Source: Ustilago trichophora (taxonomy: Eukaryota; Basidiomycota; Ustilaginomycetes; Ustilaginales; Ustilaginaceae). Taken from it: DNA of 64,000 bases. Both the position numbers and the translations under genes were made by a program. This document shows positions 11,531-21,695 of this stretch, piece by piece (position 1 is the stretch's first letter; each line of letters starts with the position of its first letter). The notes below the pieces were generated by a model that searched no databases, was not told where the DNA came from, and worked only from the letters and a program-made list of their open reading frames with translations. The stretch lies in contig OOIN01000008.1 in NCBI GenBank assembly GCA_900323505.1, forward strand, positions 1,194,501 through 1,258,500. Direction: 5' to 3'.

Positions 11531-14500
11531 ATGTCGGATCAGGACAAAGCACAAGTCGGGCTGACAGCACCCATGCCCGCGGAAGCGGCGCGGGTCGAAG
11601 CTGTAGGGCTACCATCTCCACGATCGAGCAGAAGGCCGTCCACCAGCACACGCAGAAAGTCGGCAGATCTCTCCACCCTCATGTCAAACGCGTCAAAGAG
11701 CACCGACTCGGCACCACTTTCACCATCAATGCAGGCCCATCTCGCGTCGACATCTCTCCATGTCTCGCTACCGCCCAACTTTCCACAGCCTGTTCAGACT
11801 TCCTTCTCTCCACCCTCGAGCCGGAATGTCTCCAACGCTACCATCGTCAACCCCTTCACGAGCCCTTCCATATCTCAGCTTCTCTCGCCTTCGCTACCAC
11901 CAGAAAGCAGCATCGTAGCGAATACCAAGTCGATAGCTGCTGGCCCCTCCGGCGCTACCTTGTCATCCGGCGCCCCAGGCTCCAGCAGCAGTGGCAGTTC
12001 TCCCACCAAACCGACCAGCTCTCGCTCGCCAATGCCTTCAACCCTCCCACCGGCGGCATCATTCAACCCCAACGCGCCATTTTCGCCGCCGGAAACTTAC
12101 ACGTACAGCCGCGCACCTATCAAGCGAGAAAGCCCTGGAACCAAGAGTGCAAGAAGCACACCGGGCCGCTCGTTGACTGTGCATCAGGATGATGTTTTGG
12201 GACGCGAGTTTGCCGAAGCTTCCCGCAACGAGTTCGAGCTCAGCTTGCCTCCAGCCATGCTCAGCTCCGGTCGTAAGGCTAGTGTAAGTCTCCATCTGTT
12301 CAAGGAGACCTCGTCAAAGCCGTCGCACGCTGCTCTTGCAGCCAGCCGAGACCGACCCGTCATTGAGGAGGCTACGACTTCTCGCGATCCATCGGGTAGC
12401 CGCAAGCCTCAGCGTTCCAGCACTATGCTCCCGCCATCTCAGCGCGCAGCAAAACCTGCTTCCTCCAGCAACTGGCAGAGGAACGAGGTCTCCCAGGACG
12501 CTCACGCTTCCTCATCCTCTTCTGCATTGCTTGCCGTCAAAGATCCTAGCTCATCAGCGTTCCGCCCAGCAACACCCTCCTTGCTGCTAGCACAAGGCGA
12601 GGACGCCGCAAACAACTATTTTTCGCCAACAGACACCGAGGCGGTGTCATCGGCCAGCGTGCCTACACTCGCTACGACCTTGTCCGAGATTCCATCACGC
12701 GAACGCCTGCCTCGTCGATCACAAACACTTGCTTCGCCCGAGAACGTAGCCGCTGACATCGACACTCGCTATCATCTGCTCGATCCGTCTACACTAGAGC
12801 CGCTCGACTCGCGTCCAATTCCAATCGCTCGTCCACGGAACTCGCAGAAGCCGCAAGCTTCTCCCGCTCGGGGCCCTTTGAGTCCCATCAGACCCGTGGC
12901 TGGCAAGAAAAATGCCTCCGATGACGCAGATGCAGGCCTCAACAACCTGCCAGGGGAGTCGGCTTCGGTGTCATCCAACTTGCAACGCCACTCGTCCGTG
13001 CCAGAGACAGAATGGGAGGGAGCAGGTTGGCCAGGCAAGCTCTCGATGACGCGCAGAAGAAGTCTCAACGAGATGACGCAGAGCTCGTCCGACTACGAGG
13101 AGGATGGCGATGATAGGCTGGACGATTCGTTCGACATGGTCGAGGATGAAGGTACCGACGCTTACGCCGACTTTACCAGCTCGGACGACGAAGCCAAGCC
13201 TGGGTTCGATCACGACGCAGCAGACGAAGATGACTTGCAGATGAGCGGCTCTGAGTGGGAAGCAGGCAGACCTTCCGCCGACTCCAAGGTTGGCACAGCG
13301 GCTCAACTCCGCGTCAACGCTGCAGCTCGGCGTGCTCGGCTGCCACAAAGATCGCGAACATCGTCAAATGAACCTCCTGCTGTCGTACAGCTTCAGCCGT
13401 ATCACAACCAGGTAGGCGGTCATAACTCGATTTTTCAATTCTCCAAGCGAGCTGTTTGCAAGCCGCTGGTCGGCAGGGAGAACGAGTTCTACGAGGCGGT
13501 TGAGCGCGAACATCCAGTCTTGCTTGCATTCATTCCTCAGTACTTGGGCGTGCTGAACGTCACCTATAGACATGTGGACAAGGACCAGCAAGAAGATAAC
13601 GAAGAAGCGGGCCTGAACGACGACGCTGCAGCTGCGTCCCAGTCTGAGCCTGCAATCGAAATGACACAGGCAGGCATCAAAGAACAACCTGCGCAGGATG
13701 CCAATCTACCCACTGCTGGCCGCATTGCAGCTGAAGGAGAACGGGGCCAGCACCAGAGAAGTGATTCACGTGGTGGACGTATCCGACGAAAGGTGTTTGA
13801 AGGACAAGAGGACTGGGGAAAAGAGATCCCAGAGGTCTCGCTGGATCTCAATCGCCATATCGTGCCCGAGTGGATGCTTCGTCGATGCAAGCTCGGAACA
13901 AGGACTTCCGATCAGGTCGATGCCGCACACGACCGAGGATCGCGCAGCAGGAGTCGCTCACAGAGTCGAGCATCGAGCCCGCTGCGCACCCGTCGTGCTG
14001 TTGCTCCGCTGGAACAGGGGCAAAGTGCTGTGCATACTTCGAACGCCGATGACCAGCTGCGCAGAGACGAAAGCCCCAGCCGCGAGTCTGCATTCCCTCG
14101 GCTGGCTTCGTTCGAGCGTGCATCCAGGTTCATGCCCGAGCGTCCTGGATCCTCAACGCAGAAGGACCTCAGCTCCAGTCCACTGACGCCAGCCATCTCG
14201 CCCGACGCATCACCCAGGTCGACTCGGTCCATGGGTCACGGAGCTGACTGGGGTGGACGCGTCAAAGATCACGACTCGGATCGACTTCATTCATCCAGTT
14301 TTGGGCATACCACTTCGGGCCTGGTTCCACTCGCTCGCTCGCGGAGCCCGGCCACAAGCGCCCTCAGCATGACCAGCCGCACACCTTCGCAAGCCTCGCA
14401 AGTGTCGCAGCCGGCGGTCAACAGCGCTGCATACCATGCGCAGAATCTGAACGGAATCCATGGTCGAGGCATCACCACAGTGAACCGCAAACTCCAGGAG

Positions 14501-16408
14501 CAAGTGCTGCGTGAGGTATTCAGCAGTCCCATGCTCAAAGAGGGTCTCGAACCTCGATATGGATCGAGTGCCAAACGCAACGCACGCAAGAACCGGCGAC
14601 GCCTCGCAAAGGCGTGGGAAGAGAGCGAGGAAGGAGAAAGGCTTCGCATCACCCGCAATCTGGGACCTGCTCCACGCTCTCGTGACACGCTGGCCGTAGC
14701 TCCATCTCGCAGTGATCTGCGTACACCCGATCCTATCAGCAGCGGGAGGATGAGCGTCGCCAGCGAGTTCACTCCGACTGCAGCTTCCTCGCCCGTCCAC
14801 TACCGAGGTCAAGCACGCCATCCATCGACGCCTCCTCGCACTCCGCCCTTCGGACCCAGCAGCATGACTGCCTCTTCGTCCACCTCTTCCAAGCTTCCCG
14901 CCACCGCTGAGGCTGCTTCTCCTAGCGCAGCGCTGTCTGGCGCGGCCAAATCAGAAGCTTTGACACAGCATCCACGACGTGTGCTCAGCGACGTGTCGCT
15001 GGCGCTGAAGCCCAAGGCCTCTGTTGCTCCTCCGCGCAGCAATTTGGCTTCGCAATCGGTTCTCGAGCAAGCGCGGACGGAATCATCACAGTCGACGGTA
15101 GCAGCGCAGTCGACAGATCTCGATGGAGATATGGCAGTGCTCAAGCTGTCTGAAGAGCCAGAGTCGATCGGCGAGGGTGAAGAGAACCCCGCAATCGAAT
15201 TGCAGGGAGACGGCAAAGCTGTGGAAGCAGACAGAACTGCAGCGCCAACATCCCCCGCTGATGCAGCTCAAAGTGGTATCGCTGATGCACAGGCATCGAC
15301 TGACAGCGCGTGCCAGACGCGTCAGGAGCAATTCCTGTTGATGGAAGACTTGACTGGCCGACTCAAATCGCCCTGCGTGCTGGATCTCAAGATGGGTACT
15401 CGCCAATACGGCCTCGACGCCACAGACGCCAAGAAGAAAAGCCAGACGAAGAAGTGCGACAAGACGACCTCTCGCAGCCACGGTGTGCGTATCTGTGGAA
15501 TGCAAGTCTATGACTGTGTGCACGACTCGTTCATCTTTCAAGACAAGTACTACGGGCGTAAAGTTCTGCCTGCCGAATTTCCGAGCGCTCTCGCTCGATT
15601 CTTCTTTGACGGTAGCAAGATTCTGATGCACCACGTGCCGCTGATTTTGCAAAAGATCTACCATCTCGCGAGGATCATCTGGGGTTTGCGGGGATATCGC
15701 TTCTACGCGAGCAGTTTGCTGTTCATCTATGATGGAGACTGCGAAACGCAACGAAAGCTCGAGGAAGAGTTCGATCGAAGATGCTCGCAAGGGTTGGGTG
15801 GGACTGTGGCTCCAAGCCAGATGATCCTGGACACCGGAGGTTTGCCACCCTCAGCATCGTCTTCTCTGACCAAAACGGACGAGCACAGCAAATGGGCCGC
15901 TTCAGCAGATCTAGTAGAAGGTGGAGCAAGCTACAGCATTGGCTCGAGCCCGCTTTTGGGACCTGTCGGCGGGGGCACCCCTTCCGAACCAGCTCTTCGT
16001 CGTCGTCGCAGGAAGGGAGAGATCAACATCCGCATCATCGACTTTGCCCACTGCACCACGGGAAACGACTACTACTTTAGCCCCGATGGACGCGACGATC
16101 AAGCCGAAACCAACCACAGGCTTCCCTTGGCCCGGTTCCCACCCAAACTCGTCAACGGCCCCGACAGCGGATATCTATTTGGGCTCAAGAATTTGGCCGC
16201 TAGCTTTGAGGAAATCTGGCAGACAGAGCGCGAACGTCGTAGAAAGCTACGTACCCGAATCGCGGAGGAGGGCAACGGAGAGGCTGCGGCGGACGAAGAA
16301 GGGACGTTTATAGGCGACCTTGGCGATCTCCAGGTACCAGGAAGAGAGGTGTTTGATGAGATCTTTGGTAGCGGACCTGATGGGTTGGATGGCTACGTGT
16401 CGACTTGA
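11531..16408 (+). CDS. KCS1: Inositol hexakisphosphate kinase (Kcs1 family)
   Basis: 1625 residues. Phosphorylates inositol hexakisphosphate to the diphosphoinositol phosphate 5-IP7, a signal of phosphate status read by SPX domains. The hallmark inositol polyphosphate kinase signature PxxxDxKxG is at about residue 1280 (PCVLDLKMG), followed by the RQYG and [15 protein letters not shown] stretch seen in Kcs1 proteins. The N-lobe is recognisable at about 627-680 (QVGGH, then FYEAVE and FIPQYLG). The C-lobe has SLLFIYDGD near 1391 and the metal-binding IIDFAH near 1499. Large Ser/Pro-rich regions fill the N-terminus and separate the two lobes, which is usual for fungal Kcs1. The start at 11531 was chosen over an in-frame ATG six codons earlier; either is possible. 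The next gene on the same strand encodes an endopolyphosphatase. Confidence 0.92.
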   Translation: MSDQDKAQVGLTAPMPAEAARVEAVGLPSPRSSRRPSTSTRRKSADLSTLMSNASKSTDSAPLSPSMQAHLASTSLHVSLPPNFPQPVQTSFSPPSSRNVSNATIVNPFTSPSISQLLSPSLPPESSIVANTKSIAAGPSGATLSSGAPGSSSSGSSPTKPTSSRSPMPSTLPPAASFNPNAPFSPPETYTYSRAPIKRESPGTKSARSTPGRSLTVHQDDVLGREFAEASRNEFELSLPPAMLSSGRKASVSLHLFKETSSKPSHAALAASRDRPVIEEATTSRDPSGSRKPQRSSTMLPPSQRAAKPASSSNWQRNEVSQDAHASSSSSALLAVKDPSSSAFRPATPSLLLAQGEDAANNYFSPTDTEAVSSASVPTLATTLSEIPSRERLPRRSQTLASPENVAADIDTRYHLLDPSTLEPLDSRPIPIARPRNSQKPQASPARGPLSPIRPVAGKKNASDDADAGLNNLPGESASVSSNLQRHSSVPETEWEGAGWPGKLSMTRRRSLNEMTQSSSDYEEDGDDRLDDSFDMVEDEGTDAYADFTSSDDEAKPGFDHDAADEDDLQMSGSEWEAGRPSADSKVGTAAQLRVNAAARRARLPQRSRTSSNEPPAVVQLQPYHNQVGGHNSIFQFSKRAVCKPLVGRENEFYEAVEREHPVLLAFIPQYLGVLNVTYRHVDKDQQEDNEEAGLNDDAAAASQSEPAIEMTQAGIKEQPAQDANLPTAGRIAAEGERGQHQRSDSRGGRIRRKVFEGQEDWGKEIPEVSLDLNRHIVPEWMLRRCKLGTRTSDQVDAAHDRGSRSRSRSQSRASSPLRTRRAVAPLEQGQSAVHTSNADDQLRRDESPSRESAFPRLASFERASRFMPERPGSSTQKDLSSSPLTPAISPDASPRSTRSMGHGADWGGRVKDHDSDRLHSSSFGHTTSGLVPLARSRSPATSALSMTSRTPSQASQVSQPAVNSAAYHAQNLNGIHGRGITTVNRKLQEQVLREVFSSPMLKEGLEPRYGSSAKRNARKNRRRLAKAWEESEEGERLRITRNLGPAPRSRDTLAVAPSRSDLRTPDPISSGRMSVASEFTPTAASSPVHYRGQARHPSTPPRTPPFGPSSMTASSSTSSKLPATAEAASPSAALSGAAKSEALTQHPRRVLSDVSLALKPKASVAPPRSNLASQSVLEQARTESSQSTVAAQSTDLDGDMAVLKLSEEPESIGEGEENPAIELQGDGKAVEADRTAAPTSPADAAQSGIADAQASTDSACQTRQEQFLLMEDLTGRLKSPCVLDLKMGTRQYGLDATDAKKKSQTKKCDKTTSRSHGVRICGMQVYDCVHDSFIFQDKYYGRKVLPAEFPSALARFFFDGSKILMHHVPLILQKIYHLARIIWGLRGYRFYASSLLFIYDGDCETQRKLEEEFDRRCSQGLGGTVAPSQMILDTGGLPPSASSSLTKTDEHSKWAASADLVEGGASYSIGSSPLLGPVGGGTPSEPALRRRRRKGEINIRIIDFAHCTTGNDYYFSPDGRDDQAETNHRLPLARFPPKLVNGPDSGYLFGLKNLAASFEEIWQTERERRRKLRTRIAEEGNGEAAADEEGTFIGDLGDLQVPGREVFDEIFGSGPDGLDGYVST

Positions 16409-16913
16409 TGTGTTGCTCTGTAACTACTGTAGCTCTAATCTCCTGTGAACATGCGCATGAATTCTTTACATGGAAAGTAGGATTGTGCGGGATGCCAAGT
16501 ACAGAGTATGTGCTTGTGTTTTGCGCTCGAGTCTGTGAGTGCTGAGACTGTTGTTGAACTTCGCAGTGAGGGCAAGCATCGGGAGATGCCCGATTTGACT
16601 CCCACTTTCCAAAAAGATGTTCGAGCTGCAGACGAATCGGTTAAATTTTGGCTGCACAAAGGGCTGAAGGGAACGTGACTGCAAGTACAGTAGTCCGAGG
16701 CGACGACCGATGATGATTTTTGTGGAGAAAAAGTTGATTTGGCTGCGACATCACCTCGCACCATCATCCATCTTTCATCTTTCATCATCCATCATCCGTA
16801 TCTCCTACAACCCATACAAAATGCTTGCATGATCGTATAAAGCGCGTGCTCTAGACGCCTTCAAACCCACTATTACAACTACCATCCATCTATATCGTTT
16901 AGACTAGACAATC
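16409..16913. other. Intergenic region with promoter of the endopolyphosphatase gene
   Basis: 505 bases between two same-strand genes with no coding signal. It holds two TACTGTA/TACAGTA words (16425 and 16686), repeated CATCATC/CATCTTTCAT motifs at about 16757-16800, and a TATA-like element 75 bases before the ATG. Confidence 0.6.
16836..16841 (+). promoter_or_regulatory. TATA-like element before endopolyphosphatase gene
   Basis: TATAAA lies 73 bases upstream of the ATG at 16914, a distance suitable for a short 5' leader. No promoter mapping is available, so this rests on sequence and position only. Confidence 0.5.
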
Positions 16914-19040
16914 ATGCGGTCAACGACAGCCGCTGCTTCTGCGGCCGCATTGCTGTTGAGCCAGGCGCTGCTTGCTACATCCGCATCTGCGTCGCAAGCG
17001 ATCTTCTCTGCACAACCATCAGCAGAGGTATCTGCACCCATCAGCGCCCAACGCAAACCTTTTGGCCGCTTCCTGCACGTTACCGACCTTCACCCAGACC
17101 CGCACTACAAGCACGGATCCGCCGTCAACGGCGCCTGCCATCACAAGAAGCCCAAGTCCAAGAAACCCGAGGGCAAAATGCGCGCTGGATGGTGGGGATC
17201 TGCTCTCAGCGACTGCGACTCACCGCCTCGATTGGTCGAGTCGAGTCTCGCCTGGGCCAGTCGCAACTTGCTCTCCTCCTCCTTGGATTCTTCGTCCGAT
17301 GCCAATGCGACGGCGTCAGGATCTGAGGGCCTAGGACTGGACTTTATCATCTGGACCGGCGACTCTGCCCGTCACGACAATGACGATAAGCTCCCACGTT
17401 CCAGCAAAGAGATCTTCGAACTGAATCGATGGACCCTTCGACAGCTCGAATCAGCTTTCCCAGGCGTACCGCTGATCCCAACCGTGGGCAACAACGACAT
17501 CTTCCCGCACAACATTCTCTTCCCTGGACCCAACGCCGTTACAAAAGAATATGTCAGCATCTGGCAAGACCACATCCCCGAATACGAATTCCACACGTTC
17601 GAACAGGGCGGGTACTACGTCAAAGAGATCCTCCCCAACCGTCTCGCTGCTATGAGTCTCAACACGCTCTATTTCTACGACAACAACAAGGCGGTGGATG
17701 GATGTGTAAGGACCAAGAAGAAGAGCAAAGAGGTCGATCCAGGTTCAGCACAGCTGGACTGGCTCGAGGTACAGTTGGATCTTTTCAGGAGGAGAGGGAT
17801 GCAGGTGCATTTGCTGGGACATGTGCCACCCACAGCGGGGAATTACTTTGGTAGATGCTATAGGAGATACACTGATATTGTATTGAGGTTTCAGGATACC
17901 GTGGTTGGACAGCACTTTGGCCATATGAATACCGATGCATTTTTCATTCAGGAGGATACAGAGGCTGTTTACAACGATCAAGTGGATGTGGTGGAGGACA
18001 TCAAAGAGGACGTGGAGAGCAAAGACGTGCATATTGAAGAGGAAGGACTGCCTGGAGACTTGAAGCAAGATTTTTCCACACTGCCAGGCAAAGGAAGGAC
18101 AAACGAGGACTACTACTCGGTATTCTACATCGCGCCGAGCATCATCCCCACCTACTACCCTTCGATCCGGCTCTGGACGTACAACACTACAGAAGAGGCC
18201 AGGTACACCTCCTCCCTTGCTCCCACCTCCTCTTCGGCCACTTTTGCGTCTTCGTCTACTTCTCCCGAACACCTGAATGAAGCCTCCGACGACGACGACG
18301 AAGCTGAAGACGAAGAAGGCGAGGAAAATGATGACGAAAGATCGCCATTCGAAGCTCTCTCGAGACATCACCACCGTCCAGCGCCACCCAAAAAGCGCAA
18401 GGGCAAAAAGCACAAGAAGAAGAAACGCAAAGCACTCCCACGCCATGCATCTCCCTTGTCGCCTTCGCGAACCAACACTTATTTGAGCTTGCTGGGCTAC
18501 AGTCAGTGGGTGATGGATATCGATGAGCAGAACGAGGCCATTGAAAAGGTTTTGCACCCGGAAAACTTTCTGCCCGCATCTCCACCGCTTAGCGAGGAAG
18601 ACAAGGACAAAAAGAAGAAGAAGAATAGGCACGACAAGCCCGACGACGAGGAGCAGAAGAAACGCCGCAGACAAGCAGAAAAGGCATCCGTTAGTTATCG
18701 GTTGGAATACGCCACCTATCCTCCTGACGTTCTTTGGGCCGAATACTCTGCTTCTCCATCAACATCGCAGCAGCGCGGGCCCGTGCCAAAGACTCTGCTC
18801 GAACAGGAACTAAAGCGTGCTGGCTTATCGCATCCCTACACAGCCAAGGAGGAGGATGCGGAGATGAAAGACGGCCGCAAGAAGAAGTTGGCCAAGCCAC
18901 TTCGCAAATTTACCGACTACTCGTTGGAGTCGGCTACAGTAGGGGAGATGATGGATTTGGCAAGGAAACTGATGCTCGATAAGAAGTTGTGGAAGAGGTT
19001 CAAGAAGCGCATTTATAGCGAGAGTGGGTACCAACCTTGA
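16914..19040 (+). CDS. PPN1: Vacuolar endopolyphosphatase (Ppn1 family)
   Basis: 708 residues. Cleaves long polyphosphate chains internally, in the vacuole. An N-terminal hydrophobic segment (1-27) fits a signal peptide or signal anchor. The calcineurin-like metallophosphoesterase motifs are in order: DLHPDPHY at about 58-65, WTGDSARHDND near 146-156, GNND at about 191-194, LLGHVPP near 301-307 and GQHFGH at about 331-336, supplying the Asp, Asn and His ligands of the two-metal centre. The YYSVFYIAPSIIPTYYPS stretch near residue 402 is typical of this family rather than of acid sphingomyelinases. Between about 440 and 520 lies an acidic and then lysine-rich, probably disordered insertion. The gene follows the Kcs1-like gene by 505 bases on the same strand, which is functionally suggestive. 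Confidence 0.92.
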   Translation: MRSTTAAASAAALLLSQALLATSASASQAIFSAQPSAEVSAPISAQRKPFGRFLHVTDLHPDPHYKHGSAVNGACHHKKPKSKKPEGKMRAGWWGSALSDCDSPPRLVESSLAWASRNLLSSSLDSSSDANATASGSEGLGLDFIIWTGDSARHDNDDKLPRSSKEIFELNRWTLRQLESAFPGVPLIPTVGNNDIFPHNILFPGPNAVTKEYVSIWQDHIPEYEFHTFEQGGYYVKEILPNRLAAMSLNTLYFYDNNKAVDGCVRTKKKSKEVDPGSAQLDWLEVQLDLFRRRGMQVHLLGHVPPTAGNYFGRCYRRYTDIVLRFQDTVVGQHFGHMNTDAFFIQEDTEAVYNDQVDVVEDIKEDVESKDVHIEEEGLPGDLKQDFSTLPGKGRTNEDYYSVFYIAPSIIPTYYPSIRLWTYNTTEEARYTSSLAPTSSSATFASSSTSPEHLNEASDDDDEAEDEEGEENDDERSPFEALSRHHHRPAPPKKRKGKKHKKKKRKALPRHASPLSPSRTNTYLSLLGYSQWVMDIDEQNEAIEKVLHPENFLPASPPLSEEDKDKKKKKNRHDKPDDEEQKKRRRQAEKASVSYRLEYATYPPDVLWAEYSASPSTSQQRGPVPKTLLEQELKRAGLSHPYTAKEEDAEMKDGRKKKLAKPLRKFTDYSLESATVGEMMDLARKLMLDKKLWKRFKKRIYSESGYQP

Positions 19041-19155
19041 TCTAGCTCTCTTGCCCTTCTTTAAGCTGATGCTGTATGGATAAATTGTCGGATAGCTTAG
19101 AAATACATTGCGATAGATACAATACAACTCTGACTGTTTGCGAGAAGTGAGGAGA

Positions 19156-19731
19156 TTAGTCGATGGCTTTGCGTTTACCTTTTGCATCTCTGGACGACAA
19201 GGAGTGAAGCTGCCATTCGTGCTGAGAACGCAGGCGAGCGGCCCTATTCCACAGCCGCAAGTCAAAAGTGTGATCAAGAGGCTTGACCAGCATCGCCTCC
19301 AGTACGAACCATCTGTTTGGCACCAACTCCTCTGCCGTTTCGCCTTGCCCGAATGCGTTTATCGAACTGCGTATCTGCGGCTCGCCCAAGTCGATCGTTT
19401 CGCCTGTCGCTGTTAAGAAACCTATATCTACGGGATTGTCGCGCTTTGTAAGATGGCCAATGACCATGAGCATGCTCTTCAGCTCTGGGGGGACGCACTG
19501 CAGCGAGCCCCTTTTCCACCCTGCAGATTGATCGGTGCATAGCGAGAGATCCACGAGAATCGAGGCGGATGCGTAGTCTGTGGCCGGAAAAGGGTCGCTT
19601 AGAGTTATCAAGGATGGATTGATGGGGCAGATAGAGGTCACGATGCCGGCGAGACGAAGCTTGGAAGAGGCATCGCGGGAGTGGTCGATGTCGCTGATTG
19701 GCAGGATTGTGGCTGGATCTGGGCGGGACAT
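19156..19731 (-). CDS. Small OB-fold protein, possible CST subunit Ten1
   Basis: 191 residues, intronless. The N-terminal half reads like an OB-fold: LRLAGIVTSICPINPSLITLSDP (strand, turn, strand), then ILVDLSL and LMVIGHLTKR. The order, an initial strand with G-x-V, a short polar link and later a V-x-G-x-L strand, resembles the telomere-capping CST complex subunit Ten1, and the final third contains WFVLEAMLVKPLDHTFDLRLWNRA before a basic tail. Ten1 would work with Stn1 in protecting chromosome ends and in C-strand fill-in. Family assignment is inference from pattern only; another single-OB-fold protein is possible. The gene is convergent with the endopolyphosphatase gene (115 bases apart) and divergent from the sugar-nucleotide transporter gene (370 bases). 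Confidence 0.6.
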   Translation of the reverse strand: MSRPDPATILPISDIDHSRDASSKLRLAGIVTSICPINPSLITLSDPFPATDYASASILVDLSLCTDQSAGWKRGSLQCVPPELKSMLMVIGHLTKRDNPVDIGFLTATGETIDLGEPQIRSSINAFGQGETAEELVPNRWFVLEAMLVKPLDHTFDLRLWNRAARLRSQHEWQLHSLSSRDAKGKRKAID

Positions 19732-20101
19732 GGTTGGAGGTCATCGACTTGGATTTTGGGGGTGCAGTCGAGGTGGTGGTCTTGCGACATTGAGAGAGCG
19801 ATGCGCATTATGAGTGCGTGTTGCAGTGGAAGAGCGTCATGGTTGGAGAGTTGGAAAGTGGATAGGAAGTAGGGAGAATACGCTAAGATGGTTTGAGGCT
19901 CATTTACGCGTCAGGGTTTAGAATGGGCGAGTGTTGATCTTTTCCAATTTGACCGTGCGAAGAAGAAGATCCTTGACGTGCAGACACTCAAGTTGTCCAA
20001 CCAACACCATCGCCCTTCCAATCCACTTCCACCATCACCCCTCGAACCTCTTTCTACACCTCCTCCTATTTGTAGGCTACCGTGTGCGCCGCTCAAAAGC
20101 C
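19732..20101. other. Divergent promoter region
   Basis: 370 bases between the minus-strand OB-fold gene and the plus-strand transporter gene. It must hold both promoters. No repeat or clear TATA element was seen. Confidence 0.5.
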
Positions 20102-21463
20102 ATGCCGTCCTCTCATTCCGCCTCACGCTTGCGGCATCGCAGCTCCAACCTAAACCCCACCCGAACTTCCAGTACACCTTCCAACGGCTCCGTCGGCAGA
20201 ACATCAACCACCTCCAAAGACTTCTCAACTTCCTCCTCCTCCACGGCGCGCGACATCATCAAAACAACAGCATCCGAATGGCTCCTGATCCTCACCCTTA
20301 TATTCGGTGGTTGCTGCTCCAACGCCTTCACCCTTGAACTAGCCACTCGCCAGCTTCCTTCCTCAGGAACCTTGATCACATTCGCCCAATTCCTCGTCAC
20401 CACATTATCAGCCTTACCCCACTTTTTGATCCTCTCGTCGCGGTTTCCTTTCATAACTTTGAGGGAGCGAAAAGTGCCGCTGTATAGATGGGTCGTGCAA
20501 GTAGCATTCTACCTTAGCACCAGCTTGTTAAACAACTGGGCGTTTGGATTCGATGTACCTATGGCGGTCCACATCGTCTTCCGGTCGGGAGGGCTAGTCG
20601 TCAACATGATCCTAGGTTACCTTGTGCAAGGACGACGCTATTCTCCCGTTCAAATCTTCTCCGTCCTTCTCGTCACTGCCGGTGTACTTTCCAGTACGCT
20701 CTACTCAACACATGCATCGTCTTCCTCCTCTTCTTCGACGGGCACCACACCACAGGGAAAAGAGTATGCAACCGGAGTACTGTTGCTCTTCTCAGCGCTG
20801 GTATTGACGGGGTTCATGGGATTGTGGCAGGAAAAGACTTTCAAGCTGTACGGCAATCAGAATTGGCGTGAGAGCATGTTCTATTCTCACTTGCTAAGTT
20901 TGCCCCTGTTCGCATTGCGTCCGGCTAGCTTGGTCGCTGATGTACGCAATGCCAACGCTACCACGCCTTGGTGGTTTGGATTCGGCCCACCCACCTCACC
21001 CTACAACGCCACCTCTTCTTCAGCAGGGCTGATCGCCAACTTGCTGGCGCTCATCTCTCCTCCTCCTGCCAACCTCCTCGCACATCAGCTCAAAAAGGAC
21101 TCTACTCCAAGCCGAATCTTTGACCTCGCCGCATTCCTACCCGTGACAGCAAGCGGTACGGGAATTTGGATTCCAAGCTTCTACCCACCACTCCTCCTCA
21201 ACGTAGCCACACAGCTCCTCTGCATCAACGGTGTCAATCGGTTGACGTCCAAAGTCAGCTCGCTTTCAGTGACGCTCGTACTGGTGGTGAGGAAGGCGCT
21301 AAGTCTGATGGTGAGCGTCATGTTGGTACAGAGGTCTACTGGGAGTATTGGGTTGTGGAGCGGAGCCATTTGTGTGCTTGCTGGTACTGTGGGTTATTCA
21401 CTCTCCAAGCCGGTGGCCTCAGGGAAGAGTGAAAAGGTCGAGAAGAACGCGAAGAGCTCCTAA
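20102..21463 (+). CDS. YEA4: UDP-N-acetylglucosamine transporter, Yea4/SLC35B4 type
   Basis: 453 residues. A multi-pass nucleotide-sugar transporter of the UAA family that moves UDP-GlcNAc into the ER or Golgi lumen, where it supports chitin and glycoprotein synthesis. After a Ser/Arg-rich cytosolic N-terminus (about 1-60) there are about ten hydrophobic segments. The first contains LILTLIFGGCCSNAFTLE, a signature of the Yea4 group. Later LNNWAFGFDVPMAVHIVFRSGGLVVNMILGY matches the LNN-A/F-x-I-PxHIIFRSG pattern of the family, and KVSSLSVTLVLVVRKALSLMVSV is the conserved C-terminal transport-core segment. The start at 20102 was chosen because the in-frame upstream extension (to 19931) is basic, low-complexity and looks like leader sequence. 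Confidence 0.88.
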   Translation: MPSSHSASRLRHRSSNLNPTRTSSTPSNGSVGRTSTTSKDFSTSSSSTARDIIKTTASEWLLILTLIFGGCCSNAFTLELATRQLPSSGTLITFAQFLVTTLSALPHFLILSSRFPFITLRERKVPLYRWVVQVAFYLSTSLLNNWAFGFDVPMAVHIVFRSGGLVVNMILGYLVQGRRYSPVQIFSVLLVTAGVLSSTLYSTHASSSSSSSTGTTPQGKEYATGVLLLFSALVLTGFMGLWQEKTFKLYGNQNWRESMFYSHLLSLPLFALRPASLVADVRNANATTPWWFGFGPPTSPYNATSSSAGLIANLLALISPPPANLLAHQLKKDSTPSRIFDLAAFLPVTASGTGIWIPSFYPPLLLNVATQLLCINGVNRLTSKVSSLSVTLVLVVRKALSLMVSVMLVQRSTGSIGLWSGAICVLAGTVGYSLSKPVASGKSEKVEKNAKSS

Positions 21464-21695
21464 CATAACTTTGCATACACGTTCGTTGGGGTCCCTTTAG
21501 ATCGTCATGGAATTCAACACTCATATGCGTAGGAAAGGGTTCATATATATCGTTTTTGTTCATTCCAGCGGTAAGCCTGAATCATTCCCGTTTTGACGAT
21601 GTTCATGACGTTTTAGAATTGCACGAGCGGTGTTGTGTTTGTGTTTCTGTGTGTGTGCGGGTGTAGGTGCATATATGACAACGAGACGTGGAGGT

